Positions 8,850 to 18,740 are shown, numbered from the stretch's first letter. The stretch: DNA of 64,000 bases from an uncultured Parasphingopyxis sp. (GCA_947259005.1 CAMYKP010000012.1:214384-278383), one strand, 5' to 3'. Made by a program: numbers and translations. Notes: generated by a model not told the origin, from the sequence alone.

Positions 8850-9650
8850 ATGGCGCAAGATCCCGAAACTATGACCTATGGGCGCTATCTGTCGCTCGAC
8901 ACGTTGCTCTCCGCCCAGCACCCGATATCGGGCCGGCATGACGAGATGCTGTTCGTCATCATCCACCAGACGAAGGAGCTCTGGCTCAAGCAGATCATCT
9001 TCGAGCTGGAGCAGGCGCTGGCCCTTGTGCGCGAGGATGCGCTCGTTCCCGCTTATAAGGGGCTGGCGCGGGTCAGCCGGATACAGGCGGTGATGACCTT
9101 GAGCTGGGATGTGCTCGCGACGATGACGCCGGCCGATTACACCCGCTTCCGCGAAGTCCTGGGCAGCAGTTCGGGGTTCCAGTCCGCGCAGTTTCGCCAG
9201 GTCGAATTTATGCTGGGCCTGAAAGACGGAAGCCATCTCAAGCATCAGGAGGAAGACAGCGCCGAGCAACGGGCAATGCGGGCAGCTCTCGATGCACCCA
9301 GCCTGTGGGACGAAGCCAATCGTGCGGCAGCACGCGCCGGCCTCGCCATCCCGGCTGAAACACTCGAGCGCGACTGGTCCGCCCCCTACGTACCAAGCGA
9401 AGGCGTCGAAAATGCCTGGGCCTCGGTTTATCGGGACACCGAAAAATGGTGGGAGCTGTACCAGCTTGCCGAAAAGCTAGTCGATGTCGACGATGCCATG
9501 GCAAGCTGGCGGCACAAACATGTGGTAACGGTGGAACGCGTGATCGGCGGCAAGCGCGGCACCGGCGGTACGGCGGGCGTGCCCTATCTGCAATCGACGC
9601 TGTCGAAGCGCGCCTTCCCCGAATTATGGAGCCTGCGCACGCAATTGTGA
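8850..9650 (+). CDS. kynA: Tryptophan 2,3-dioxygenase
   Basis: A 266-residue heme enzyme that opens the indole ring of L-tryptophan to N-formylkynurenine, the first step of the kynurenine pathway. Visible marks are GRHDEMLFVIIHQTKELWLK (active-site His), YTRFREVLGSSSGFQSAQFR (substrate carboxylate Arg), and the C-terminal WRHKHVVTVERVIGGKRGTG holding the heme-ligand His. Length is normal for bacterial enzymes. Other kynurenine genes are not in the window, but glutaryl-CoA genes at 16-20 kb would serve the lower part of tryptophan or lysine breakdown. Confidence 0.95.
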   Translation: MAQDPETMTYGRYLSLDTLLSAQHPISGRHDEMLFVIIHQTKELWLKQIIFELEQALALVREDALVPAYKGLARVSRIQAVMTLSWDVLATMTPADYTRFREVLGSSSGFQSAQFRQVEFMLGLKDGSHLKHQEEDSAEQRAMRAALDAPSLWDEANRAAARAGLAIPAETLERDWSAPYVPSEGVENAWASVYRDTEKWWELYQLAEKLVDVDDAMASWRHKHVVTVERVIGGKRGTGGTAGVPYLQSTLSKRAFPELWSLRTQL

Positions 9651-9717
9651 TACGGGGCTGTCATCGGCCTGCAACGTGGCGCAGCGATAAGCGCCCGGAG
9701 ATAGAGAGGGACTGGCA

Positions 9718-11337
9718 ATGACGATCACGATGGACAGACGGCTTCTCCTGCAAAGCGGCCTGTTCGGCCTCGCTGCCATTGCCTCTCCCGGGGCCGCCCG
9801 GCTGCTGGCCGCACGCGGCTTCACCCACCAGGTTGCATCGGGCGAACCCACCCAGAATTCCGTATTGCTCTGGACGCGCTACGTTTCCGAGGGCGAACCC
9901 ATGCTGCGCGCCGAAATCGCCGAGGATGCCGAGTTCGGCCGGATTGTCGCGCGCGGGGAAACGGCAGCGCGGAATGCGCATGATTTCACCGCCAAGATCG
10001 TCGTTGCCGGGCTCGTACCGGGCCGCTGGTATTTCTACCGCTTCATCGCGCCCGATGGCACGACCTCCGCGATCGGGCGCACCCGGACCCTGCCCGAAGG
10101 CCCGGTCGGACAATTTACGCTGGGTGTTTTCTCCTGCTCGAACTTCCGCTTCGGCCATTTCAACGCCTATCGCCATGCGGCCGAGCGGAGCGATCTCGAT
10201 CTGATCATCCATACCGGCGACTATTTCTATGAATATGAGATGGGCCGCTATCCAAGCGAGGAACAGGCGCTCGCCGGGCGTGACCTGATGCCCTCCACGG
10301 AAATCCTCGCGCTGGCCGATTACTGGCTGCGCTACGCCACCTATCGCGCCGATCCGGACCTTGCCGCGCTGCACCGCAATTTCCCGATGATCGCACGCTG
10401 GGACGATCATGAAATCGCCAACGATCCGTGGCACGGCGGCGCGGAAAACCACCAGCCCGACGAGGGCGACTGGGAGGCCCGCAAACGCGCGGCCATACAG
10501 GCTTATCATGACTGGATGCCCGTGTCGGACGCGCCATGGGACAGCTATCAGATTGGCGATCTCGCCACGATCATCCTGCCGGAAACCCGGATTACCGCGC
10601 GCAGCGAACAGCTCGACTATGCCGTGGCGGTGGGTGACGGCAGCGCGGTTTCCGAAAGCCTGGCCGCGTTCCGCGACGGACCCTGGTCCGACGAGGCCCG
10701 CACGATCATGGGCGCGGAACAGGAAGCCTGGGTTGCCGCGCAGATGGCCGCCTCGACAGCTTCAGGCACTCGCTGGCAGGTCCTTGGACAGCAGGTCATC
10801 ATGGGCCGCACCTATTTCCCGCTGCCGCTCGCGGAGGAAATCTCCGGCAGCAATATCGAACTGGTGCGCCAGCGCGCGGCCCTGTTTGCCGCAGCGACGC
10901 AATCCGGCCTGCCGCTCAATCTTGATGCCTGGGATGGCTATCCCGCAGCACGCACCAGACTGCTCAATGCAGCGCAGGAGGCGGAGGCTAACCTGATCGT
11001 ACTGAGCGGCGACAGCCATAATGGATGGGCCTATGACCTCCATCAGGACGGCGTCAATGTCGGCGTCGAGATGGCCGGCCACAGCGTCACGTCTCCGGGT
11101 TTTGAAACTCTCGTACCGCAGGTGCCAACCGATGCTCTCGCTCGTTCCATGGTCGAGGCCAGCCCCGAAATGCGCTGGGCCAACACATCCAGTCGCGGTT
11201 ATATGACCGTCACGCTGTCACCCGATGCAGCACGCAGTGAATGGCTGTTCCTCGATACGATCCGGGAACGCTCGACCACCATTGCCGGGCGAAATGCAAT
11301 GGAGGTCGCCCATGGCGCGCGGATGTTCGGCGCTTAG
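9718..11337 (+). CDS. phoD: PhoD-family alkaline phosphatase/phosphodiesterase
   Basis: A 539-residue protein with a Tat-type signal (MDRRLLLQSGLFGLAAIASP), then the PhoD N-terminal domain (FTHQVASGEPTQNSVLLWTR). The metallophosphatase core shows FSCSNFRFG, HTGDYFYEY, RWDDHEIAND and LSGDSHNGW. These carry the Cys/Asp/His metal ligands of Ca-Fe PhoD enzymes. It should be periplasmic or secreted and release phosphate from phosphoesters. The start at 9718 follows a good GAGAGG site; a start at 9730 is also possible. Its stop overlaps the stop of the convergent beta-lactamase-like gene (TTAG). Confidence 0.9.
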   Translation: MTITMDRRLLLQSGLFGLAAIASPGAARLLAARGFTHQVASGEPTQNSVLLWTRYVSEGEPMLRAEIAEDAEFGRIVARGETAARNAHDFTAKIVVAGLVPGRWYFYRFIAPDGTTSAIGRTRTLPEGPVGQFTLGVFSCSNFRFGHFNAYRHAAERSDLDLIIHTGDYFYEYEMGRYPSEEQALAGRDLMPSTEILALADYWLRYATYRADPDLAALHRNFPMIARWDDHEIANDPWHGGAENHQPDEGDWEARKRAAIQAYHDWMPVSDAPWDSYQIGDLATIILPETRITARSEQLDYAVAVGDGSAVSESLAAFRDGPWSDEARTIMGAEQEAWVAAQMAASTASGTRWQVLGQQVIMGRTYFPLPLAEEISGSNIELVRQRAALFAAATQSGLPLNLDAWDGYPAARTRLLNAAQEAEANLIVLSGDSHNGWAYDLHQDGVNVGVEMAGHSVTSPGFETLVPQVPTDALARSMVEASPEMRWANTSSRGYMTVTLSPDAARSEWLFLDTIRERSTTIAGRNAMEVAHGARMFGA

Positions 11338-12500
11338 TTGCTTCCGCGGTTGCTGCCGCTGAACAATTCATAGCGGCGGCGCAGGTGATGGCTGACGACC
11401 TGGCCCATCACGGCCTGCATAAGCCGTTGGCGTTCCGGAATGCCGACCCGCGTGTTGCCGATCAGCACGGCAACCGCATAGTTGCGACCATCAGGCGTCG
11501 TGACGATCCCGACATCGTTATAGCCGGCTACCATGCCGTTCAGATTCTGGCCCGTGCCCGTCTTGTGGCCGAACTGCCAGCCGCTGGCTTCAGGCACGCC
11601 GCCGCGCAGCCTTTGCGGGCCGGTGCGCGATGCCCGCATGGTCGAGATCATCAGCTCGGTCGAGCGTTCGGACAGCAATTCACCGCGCACGAGCCGGGCG
11701 AGCGCCTCGACCATGCCGTTGGCGGTTGCACCGTCGACCGGATCGGCAAGATAGCGGTCCATCGCCGCCTGACGGACGGATTGCGACAGGGCCGACCGCG
11801 CCGAGTAGAATTGGCGCCCGCGGGCCATGGATTGCCGCCATGTCAGCCCGGCAATGCCGCTCTGCAAATCCCGTTCGCCCGGTCCGAAACGCAGCCCCTC
11901 CAGATTGTTGCGGGCGAAATAGGCCCGAACGGCTTCGGGGCCGCCCGCCAGCCATAACAGCCGGTCATTCGCAAGATTGTCGCTGCGCGTCATGGCCTGC
12001 GTAAAAAGTTCGCGGATCGGGGCTTCAAAGCCGCTATTGCCCATGCGGGCCAGCATCGGCTGGTGAAACACGACGGCATGTTCGGGGCGAACGCTCACCA
12101 TTTGATCGAGCGACATCTCTCCGCGATCGACCTGATCGAGAACCGTCATGGCAACCCAGGTCTTGCTGACGCTTTGTTGCGGGAGGAAACGCTCGCCATT
12201 CCAGGAAACCGTCCATCCTTCTTCGACATCGCGCACGGCGATCCCGACTTCACCGCTAAAGGCGCTGCCCAGAGAGGTGATGGCGTCGCTGAGCTGGCGC
12301 GACGGCCCGCCCACGGGAGGGGCCGGAGCCGGCGTAGCGGCGGGAGGCGGAGCCACATAGGGCGCGCTGACCGGAGCACTAGGCTGCGCACCGGCCTGCG
12401 GGATCACGCCCGCGCATCCGGCTAGCGGCAATGCGAGCAAGCCGGCGAAAAGTGCATTCCGCCAAATCGACGATTTCCGGGCAAGATTCTTCCAACGCAT
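11334..12500 (-). CDS. Class A beta-lactamase-like serine hydrolase, lipoprotein
   Basis: A 388-residue protein with a lipobox (LPLAGC) and a 50-residue Pro/Ala-rich linker, then a penicillin-binding/beta-lactamase fold. The active-site series is in order: SVSK (SxxK), SDN, an omega-loop-like ERDLQ, and KTG within FGHKTGTGQN. The Glu in ERDLQ sits where class A enzymes have ExxLN. It may hydrolyse beta-lactams or be a peptidoglycan DD-peptidase/esterase relative; the sequence alone does not decide. It is presumably anchored to the outer membrane. I chose the start at 12500 for its GAGGGG spacing; 12509 is the alternative. Confidence 0.82.
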   Translation of the reverse strand: MRWKNLARKSSIWRNALFAGLLALPLAGCAGVIPQAGAQPSAPVSAPYVAPPPAATPAPAPPVGGPSRQLSDAITSLGSAFSGEVGIAVRDVEEGWTVSWNGERFLPQQSVSKTWVAMTVLDQVDRGEMSLDQMVSVRPEHAVVFHQPMLARMGNSGFEAPIRELFTQAMTRSDNLANDRLLWLAGGPEAVRAYFARNNLEGLRFGPGERDLQSGIAGLTWRQSMARGRQFYSARSALSQSVRQAAMDRYLADPVDGATANGMVEALARLVRGELLSERSTELMISTMRASRTGPQRLRGGVPEASGWQFGHKTGTGQNLNGMVAGYNDVGIVTTPDGRNYAVAVLIGNTRVGIPERQRLMQAVMGQVVSHHLRRRYELFSGSNRGSN

Positions 12501-12662
12501 GACGGCCATTCCCCTCGCGAACTTCAGGCGAGCCCCGGCTCGCCGTTAATCGCCGAGTATAGGGCCTGCTTCCTTGCGCGCGAATGAGCGAACAGCCGCC
12601 GGGCAACAGCGCACCGCAAGACTGAGTCGGTTCGTCGTACTCCGCCGGAAATAAGCCCTTGG

Positions 12663-15600
12663 TTACTCCCAGAAATAGGGTTGGCGGGTCCGGTTGCCGG
12701 TGATCGTTTCGTTCATCGTGATCGGATCGTACATCCGCCCCCCGATCATCACATACCGGATGTCGTCGCTATTCTGGATATCGGCGGTGGGATCGGCATC
12801 GAGGACCACGAGATCTGCCAGCTTACCGGTTTCAAGACTGCCAATATCGTTCGCAAAACCCAGCGACTGGGCCGGCACGATGGTCGCCGCGCGCAGCGCC
12901 TCGAGCGGGCTCATCCCGCCGCGCACGAAACTCCACATCTCCCAATGGGCGGCGAGCCCCTCCTCCTGGCCATGGGCACCGATGGAAACCGGCACGCCGC
13001 GCAGCGCAAGCGCATGAGCGCCAGCCGCCGCTTCGTCATCGACATAATCCTCTTCCGGCGCGATTGTCCGGCGGACCGAATTTGCCTGAAGCAGGCGCGG
13101 CGGCACATGGCGCGAAAGAATCGGGTGCCGCCAGACATCGGTATGCGCACGCCAATAGGGATCGGCGGCGAGACCGGAATAGGTCACCACGAGGGTCGGC
13201 GTGTAGCCGACATTGGTCTGGCTGAAGAAGCTAAGCACATCTTCATAAAGCACGGCCTGCGGAATATTGTGCTCAAGCGTCGTGTTGCCGTCGGCAATCA
13301 GCGCCATGTCCATCCCGAACAATGACCCGCCTTCGGCCACAACGGCAATATTCTGCTCGATTGCAGCCGCCACAACCTGCTGACGCTGCTCGCGGCGGGG
13401 CTGGTTGTAGTTCTTGATGCTATGCGCGCCCTGCAGCCGCAGGCGCCGGACATGCTGCTGCGCGTCTTCAAGGCTGTTGATCTGCGCATAGACGCCGGGC
13501 GCACGGGCACCATAGACGATCTCCCCCGTCGAAAAGAGCCGCGGCGCAAGGATCATTCCTGCCTGCTGCATCTCGGCGGCCGGAAAGAACTCGCTCGACG
13601 ATGTCGAGGGGTTGTGGACCGTCGTCACCCCGAAGGCGAGATGGGCAATGGTATGCCAGTTCTGCTGCGGCACGATATCGTCGGTACCCTGCGGCCCATG
13701 TGAATGGGCGTCGATATAGCCGGGAACGATGGTTGCTCCGGCGACATCGACGGTCTGGTAGCCAGCCGGGATTGCGGTAGAATCGGCCGGGCCAATAGCG
13801 GCAATGCGGTCACCGTCGATCACGATCGTCCCGTTTTCGATGATGCCGCCATCTTCGCTCTGCATCGTCACGATACGTGCGCCGGTGAGTGCAACCCGGC
13901 TGTCTGAGCGGGCAGCCTGAACGGGAATGGAAAGGGAAACGCCGGTGGCGGGCGGAGTGAAGTCCGGACGATCTTCGCCTTCGGCAGGCGGAGATGCCGG
14001 GAATATCGTGCTGGCCGTCGCCGAATAGAGCGTCGGACCGAGCGACCAGTTCAAGCGGTCACCGCCATTGCTCCAGCTCAGATAGCTGGCACCGTCTCCG
14101 CTGACGCGCACAACCGGCAGGGTCGTCGCGTCGGATCTGAGCTGCAGATCCTGCGTGCCCGGAAGCATCGGCACGACAAAAGCCTGGTAATTCTCCGTAA
14201 AGGCGAGCGTCCGACCATTGGGTGCGACCTCGTAGCTTGTGACCAGTTCGCCCGTCGCATGGGTGCGGCGATCATTGCCCGACAGATCGACACTGATCAG
14301 CCGCTGCTTGCTCTCTTCATTGACGGTCAGGAATATCCGGTCATTGCTCGCGCCAAACTGCGGATTGCCGCCGCTTTCAGTCACGCGTTCAGGCGTTCCG
14401 CCCGCAGCGGAGACAGTGTAAATCCCCGCCCGTTCGGACCAGTCCCCCGATGTCAGCACACCGCCCTCGCCTTTTTCAAACACAATGGTGTTGCCATCGG
14501 GCGAGAATCGCGGACGCCGGTAGTGACCCGGCTCGCTGGTCACGGCGCGGTCCCCGCTGCCATTGGCGTTCATGATACGGACCTGGCCCAGCCCCTCATC
14601 GGTCCAGCGGACATAGGTGATCCGCCGCCCGTCACGCGACCAGCTCGGGAAAAGCTCGAAAGCATCGGCCTGGCTGGTCAGTCGGCGCGGCGTGCCATTC
14701 GCGGTATTGCGCACATAAAGGCGACCGAGACTCTCGAACACAACCTGCCGGCCGTCGGGCGACACATTGGCAAAGCGCGGCATCCGCGTGGAAAAGGTGT
14801 CGGGCGCGACTTCAACGGAAGGACGCGGCGCATCGATTACATCGCGGGTACCGGTAACGCGGAACGGGATGGTTTGTGCCCCACCACCGTTGACATCGAC
14901 CCGCCGGATCGCGCCCCCTGCCCAGAAAATGAGGCTCTGGCTGTCCGGTGTCCAGTCCATGCGCGGATAGGTGCCATAGACCGACCATGTTTCCTGCATG
15001 TCGCGATCGAGCTGGTCGTAGACGCGCCGCTCTTCACCGCTGCGCAGGTCTTTTACATAAAGCACAGACTGGGTGCGTTCGCGCCGGACAAAGGCGATAT
15101 AGCGGCCATCGGGAGAGGGGCGCGGATTGAGCCCGCTACCCTCGCCATCGACGACCGTCTCCCGCTCGCCGGTCTCCATGTCATAGCGTTCGATGGCAAA
15201 CAGCTGGGTATTGGAATCCTGCGCATAGATGAACTGGTTGCCGGGCGTCGTGTTGCGGCTGAAATAGATGCCGTTGCCATCCGGAGCGAAGACCGGTTCG
15301 CCCAGATCCTTCTGCAAGGCCTCGTCAGCGCGCTCGACCAGCGCCACACCTGCGCCGCCCGAAACATGGTAGAGCCAGACTTCGCCCGTACCGAGGGAGC
15401 GCTGCGTCGTGAAATGCTTGCGCGCGACGATATACTGGCCGTCCGGCGACCAGTCAGGCTGATTGAGCAGGCGGAAGCTCTCATTGGTCAGCTGGCGCAT
15501 ATCGCTGCCATTGCTGTTCATGATCCAGATATTGTCGCCGCCGCCGCGGTCAGATGTGAAGGCGATCCGCGTGCCATCGGGGGAGAAACGCGGCTGCACC

Positions 15601-15884
15601 TCCCAGGCAAGGCCGGTGGCGATTGCAGTCGCCGGGCCGCCTGTAATCGGCATCGTGTAGATGTCTCCAAGCAGGTCAAAGGCGATGGTCCGCCCGTCCG
15701 GGCTTACATCGACATTCATCCATGTGCCCTCGGTAACGTCGATATTCACCTGACGGGTCGGCAAAGGCGGATTGTTGACGTCCCATTCGGGGGTCTCGCC
15801 CGCCGTATCCTGCGCCATCGCCGGAGCGGCTAGTGCAAGCGCCAGCGCGCTGGCTGCGAATTGAACTGTTCTGACCCGTGACAT
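12663..15884 (-). CDS. Giant exported amidohydrolase with TolB-like beta-propellers
   Basis: The 1073-residue product has a signal peptide (ending AAPAMAQ) and about twelve PD40/WD40-like propeller blades of the TolB type (repeats such as SPDGRTIAF, SPDGTRIAFTSDRGG, WSPDGQYIV) over roughly 700 residues. A metal-dependent amidohydrolase domain follows (imidazolonepropionase-like: GATIVPGYIDAHSHGPQG, GTVEVGKLAD-type end GSLETGKLADLVVLDADP). The substrate is unknown; such proteins occur in oligotrophic sphingomonads and xanthomonads. The start at 15884 has an excellent GAGGGGAA site. A longer reading would overlap the divergent thiolase gene. Confidence 0.9.
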   Translation of the reverse strand: MSRVRTVQFAASALALALAAPAMAQDTAGETPEWDVNNPPLPTRQVNIDVTEGTWMNVDVSPDGRTIAFDLLGDIYTMPITGGPATAIATGLAWEVQPRFSPDGTRIAFTSDRGGGDNIWIMNSNGSDMRQLTNESFRLLNQPDWSPDGQYIVARKHFTTQRSLGTGEVWLYHVSGGAGVALVERADEALQKDLGEPVFAPDGNGIYFSRNTTPGNQFIYAQDSNTQLFAIERYDMETGERETVVDGEGSGLNPRPSPDGRYIAFVRRERTQSVLYVKDLRSGEERRVYDQLDRDMQETWSVYGTYPRMDWTPDSQSLIFWAGGAIRRVDVNGGGAQTIPFRVTGTRDVIDAPRPSVEVAPDTFSTRMPRFANVSPDGRQVVFESLGRLYVRNTANGTPRRLTSQADAFELFPSWSRDGRRITYVRWTDEGLGQVRIMNANGSGDRAVTSEPGHYRRPRFSPDGNTIVFEKGEGGVLTSGDWSERAGIYTVSAAGGTPERVTESGGNPQFGASNDRIFLTVNEESKQRLISVDLSGNDRRTHATGELVTSYEVAPNGRTLAFTENYQAFVVPMLPGTQDLQLRSDATTLPVVRVSGDGASYLSWSNGGDRLNWSLGPTLYSATASTIFPASPPAEGEDRPDFTPPATGVSLSIPVQAARSDSRVALTGARIVTMQSEDGGIIENGTIVIDGDRIAAIGPADSTAIPAGYQTVDVAGATIVPGYIDAHSHGPQGTDDIVPQQNWHTIAHLAFGVTTVHNPSTSSSEFFPAAEMQQAGMILAPRLFSTGEIVYGARAPGVYAQINSLEDAQQHVRRLRLQGAHSIKNYNQPRREQRQQVVAAAIEQNIAVVAEGGSLFGMDMALIADGNTTLEHNIPQAVLYEDVLSFFSQTNVGYTPTLVVTYSGLAADPYWRAHTDVWRHPILSRHVPPRLLQANSVRRTIAPEEDYVDDEAAAGAHALALRGVPVSIGAHGQEEGLAAHWEMWSFVRGGMSPLEALRAATIVPAQSLGFANDIGSLETGKLADLVVLDADPTADIQNSDDIRYVMIGGRMYDPITMNETITGNRTRQPYFWE

Positions 15885-16032
15885 GATATTCCCCTCGAAA
15901 ATATTCTCTGAGCGATAGCTAGCATAAAGGGGTGGATATGAAAGGTTGGGCGTCGGCACTGGAAAGCCGTTCGTCGAAGGCCTAACTGGGTAATCAGATC
16001 CTGTTGCAATCACGTAAAGAGAGAAATCTGCC

Positions 16033-17217
16033 ATGACCGCCGATCCTATCGTCATCTCCTCCTTCGCCCGCACCCCCATGGGCGGCTTTCAGGGCGCTTT
16101 GGCGGGCGTCGAAGCTCCGGCACTGGGCGCGACCGCTGTCCGCGCGGCCATCGAGCGGGCCGGGGTTTCCGGCGACGATGTCGAACAGATTTTCATGGGT
16201 TGCGTACTTCCGGGCGGTCTGGGCCAGGCCCCTGCTCGCCAGGCCGGAATGGGCGGCGGTTTGCCCATCTCGACCGAAGCCACGACCGTCAACAAGATGT
16301 GCGGCAGCGGCATGCAGGCCGCGATCATGGCGCATGATGCACTGAAGGCCGGCGCCGCCGACATCATCGTCGCGGGCGGCATGGAGAGCATGACCAACGC
16401 ACCCTATCTGATGCAGAAACATCGCGCCGGCGCCCGTATCGGCCATGACGTGATGAAGGATTCGATGTTTCTCGACGGACTCGAAGACGCCTATGACAAG
16501 GGCAAGCTGATGGGCGCCTTTGCCGAAGAAGCCGCGCAGGAATATCAGTTCACTCGCGAAAAGCAGGACGATTACGCGATCGAGAGCCTCGCCCGCGCCA
16601 ATGCGGCGATCGAAAGCGGGGCCTTTGAAGGCGAAGTGGTCCCGGTCGAGATAACCACCCGCAAAGGCACCGAAAGCGTCACCTTCGACGAGCAGCCCGG
16701 CAAGGCGCGGCCCGACAAGATTCCGACCCTCAAGCCCGCATTCGCAAAGGATGGCACGGTGACGGCGGCCAACGCGTCTTCCATCTCGGACGGCGCGGCG
16801 GCGCTCGTGCTGACGCGCGAAAGCGTGGCTAATGACAAAGGCATGCCGGTCAAGGCCCGGATCGTCGCCCATGCGGCCCATGCGCAGGAGCCCGGCAAGT
16901 TCACCTCCGCGCCCGTCCCGGCAATCCGCAAGGTGCTCGACAAGGCCGGATGGACCATCGACGATGTCGATCTTTTCGAAATCAACGAAGCTTTTGCCGT
17001 GGTCGCCATGATCGCGATGCAGGAACTCGGCATCCCGCATGACAAGGTCAACGTAAATGGCGGGGCCTGCGCGCTTGGCCATCCAATCGGCGCCAGCGGC
17101 GCGCGGATCATGGCCACCCTGCTCAACGCTCTCGAAAAGCGCGGGCTGAAGCGCGGCGTGGCGAGTTTGTGCATCGGCGGCGGCGAAGCGACGGCTATCG
17201 CGGTGGAACTGGTTTAG
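16033..17217 (+). CDS. Acetyl-CoA C-acetyltransferase (thiolase)
   Basis: A 394-residue biosynthetic/degradative thiolase with the acyl-binding cysteine in NKMCGSGMQA (about residue 92), the INEAFAVV motif, and the second cysteine in GGACALGHPIGASGAR. It interconverts acetoacetyl-CoA and two acetyl-CoA in the cytoplasm. Upstream of gcdH, it would finish glutaryl-CoA breakdown (crotonyl-CoA to acetyl-CoA). It could equally supply polyhydroxybutyrate synthesis; no pha genes are visible. Confidence 0.93.
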   Translation: MTADPIVISSFARTPMGGFQGALAGVEAPALGATAVRAAIERAGVSGDDVEQIFMGCVLPGGLGQAPARQAGMGGGLPISTEATTVNKMCGSGMQAAIMAHDALKAGAADIIVAGGMESMTNAPYLMQKHRAGARIGHDVMKDSMFLDGLEDAYDKGKLMGAFAEEAAQEYQFTREKQDDYAIESLARANAAIESGAFEGEVVPVEITTRKGTESVTFDEQPGKARPDKIPTLKPAFAKDGTVTAANASSISDGAAALVLTRESVANDKGMPVKARIVAHAAHAQEPGKFTSAPVPAIRKVLDKAGWTIDDVDLFEINEAFAVVAMIAMQELGIPHDKVNVNGGACALGHPIGASGARIMATLLNALEKRGLKRGVASLCIGGGEATAIAVELV

Positions 17218-17225
17218 CTGTTCTG

Positions 17226-17347
17226 TTTGTCAGAACGTTGCCCGCGCAACGTCGCCATTCTGACAAATCAAACCACCCGAAAATGGTCAAGCCACCATGG
17301 AAGTCCGGCCGGGTCGCATAAAACCGGAACATCCCATGATGGCTTGT
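17226..17347 (+). other. Two inverted repeats in the 307-base gap after the thiolase gene
   Basis: The first is nested: TTTGTCAGAA (17226-17235) pairs with TTCTGACAAA (17258-17267) and encloses CGTTGC/GCAACG (17236-17241, 17246-17251). The second pairs CAAGCCACCATGG (17289-17301) with CCATGATGGCTTG (17335-17347), one mismatch. The first is a likely transcription terminator for the thiolase gene, though without a T run. The second has no assigned role. No gene is seen in this gap. Confidence 0.5.
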
Positions 17348-17417
17348 GCCGAACAAAAACCGCTCGATGCGTCCCTGTCCGGGTGAAACCTCTATTGCCC
17401 AGTTTCGATGAACCGCA

Positions 17418-17433
17418 TGTGACGCACATCACG
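17418..17433. promoter_or_regulatory. CRP/FNR-type operator upstream of gcdH
   Basis: TGTGA-CGCACA-TCACG matches the CRP-family consensus TGTGA-N6-TCACA at nine of ten half-site bases and lies about 90 bases before the gcdH start. The cognate regulator is not in the window. Confidence 0.45.
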
Positions 17434-17524
17434 CTTTTTCACGACAAGGGATTAAAGCGGAAATGTCGCACTCCCCAGCCGGCTATGCTAATGCCGCCGC
17501 AAATTCATCCAGGGAAGCATATCC

Positions 17525-18736
17525 GTGAACATCGAAACCTCCGTTAGCCCCACCGACAAGCCCGGCTTCACCTATCGCTGGGACGACCCGTTCCTGCTTG
17601 AGGAACAGCTGACCGACGAAGAGAAGATGGTCTATGAGACGGCGCGCAACTATGCGCAGGAAAAGCTCCTGCCGCGCGTGCTGACGGCGACCCGCGAAGA
17701 ACGGTTCGACCGCGAGATCATGACGGAACTGGGCGAACTCGGCCTGCTCGGCGCGACGATAGACGGCTATGGCTGTGCAGGCGTCTCCCATGTCGCCTAT
17801 GGCCTGGTCGCACGCGCCGTCGAAGCGGTGGACTCCGGCTATCGCTCGGCGATGAGCGTGCAGAGCTCGCTCGTCATGCACCCTATCCATGCCTACGGAA
17901 CCGAAGCACAGCGCGAGAAATATCTGCCCAAGCTGGCGACCGGAGAGATGGTCGGCTGTTTCGGCCTGACCGAACCCGATGCAGGTTCCGATCCGGGCGG
18001 GATGAAGACGCGCGCCAAATCGGTCGATGGCGGCTATTCGATCTCCGGCGCGAAGATGTGGATCACCAATTCGCCGATCGCCGATATCGCGGTCGTCTGG
18101 GCCAAGGATGATGACGGCGTGATCCGCGGCTTCATCCTCGAACGCGGGATGGAAGGCTTTTCGACCCCCAAGATCGAAGGCAAGATGAGCCTGCGCGCCT
18201 CGATCACAGGCGAGATCGTGATGGACGAGGTGTTCGTGCCGGAAGAGAATCGCCTGCCCAATGCCAAGGGCCTTGGCGGCCCGTTCGGCTGCCTCAACAA
18301 GGCGCGCTACGGCATAGCCTGGGGCTCGATGGGCGCCGCCGAGGATTGCTGGCACCGCGCGCGGACCTATACGCTGGACCGGAAACAGTTCGGCCGACCG
18401 CTGGCCGCGACGCAGCTGGTACAGCTCAAGCTCGCGAACATGCAGACGGAAATCGCGCTCGGCCTCAATGCCGCGCTCACCGTCGGTCGCAATATCGACA
18501 ATGGCACATGGGCGCCCGAGATGGTCAGCCTGATCAAGCGCAACAATTGCGGCAAGGCGCTCGATATCGCCCGCAATGCGCGGGACATGCATGGCGGCAA
18601 CGGCATCGCCGACGAGTTTCACGTCATCCGCCATCTGGTGAACCTCGAAACGGTCAACACCTATGAGGGCACCCACGATGTCCATGCGCTGATCCTTGGC
18701 CGCGCGATCACCGGCATCCAGGCGTTTTCGGGGTGA
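17525..18736 (+). CDS. gcdH: Glutaryl-CoA dehydrogenase
   Basis: A 403-residue acyl-CoA dehydrogenase of the glutaryl-CoA type. It shows [19 protein letters not shown] (FAD/substrate motif), [22 protein letters not shown], and the catalytic base in [10 protein letters not shown] near the C-terminus. The enzyme oxidises and decarboxylates glutaryl-CoA to crotonyl-CoA with ETF as electron acceptor, in lysine and tryptophan catabolism. The following CaiB-type transferase gene strongly supports this over a generic acyl-CoA dehydrogenase. A CRP-type site lies upstream. Confidence 0.93.
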   Translation: MNIETSVSPTDKPGFTYRWDDPFLLEEQLTDEEKMVYETARNYAQEKLLPRVLTATREERFDREIMTELGELGLLGATIDGYGCAGVSHVAYGLVARAVEAVDSGYRSAMSVQSSLVMHPIHAYGTEAQREKYLPKLATGEMVGCFGLTEPDAGSDPGGMKTRAKSVDGGYSISGAKMWITNSPIADIAVVWAKDDDGVIRGFILERGMEGFSTPKIEGKMSLRASITGEIVMDEVFVPEENRLPNAKGLGGPFGCLNKARYGIAWGSMGAAEDCWHRARTYTLDRKQFGRPLAATQLVQLKLANMQTEIALGLNAALTVGRNIDNGTWAPEMVSLIKRNNCGKALDIARNARDMHGGNGIADEFHVIRHLVNLETVNTYEGTHDVHALILGRAITGIQAFSG

Positions 18737-18740
18737 TTAT

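Noticed and set aside
14259-15833. A 524-codon open frame on the plus strand opposite the propeller amidohydrolase.
   Set aside because: It is antisense to a gene with clear domains, has no ribosome site or recognisable motif, and arises from high-GC codon structure.
15885-16079. A longer N-terminus of the propeller amidohydrolase starting at 16079.
   Set aside because: It would overlap the divergent thiolase gene and push the signal peptide inside the protein; the 15884 start has a strong ribosome site.
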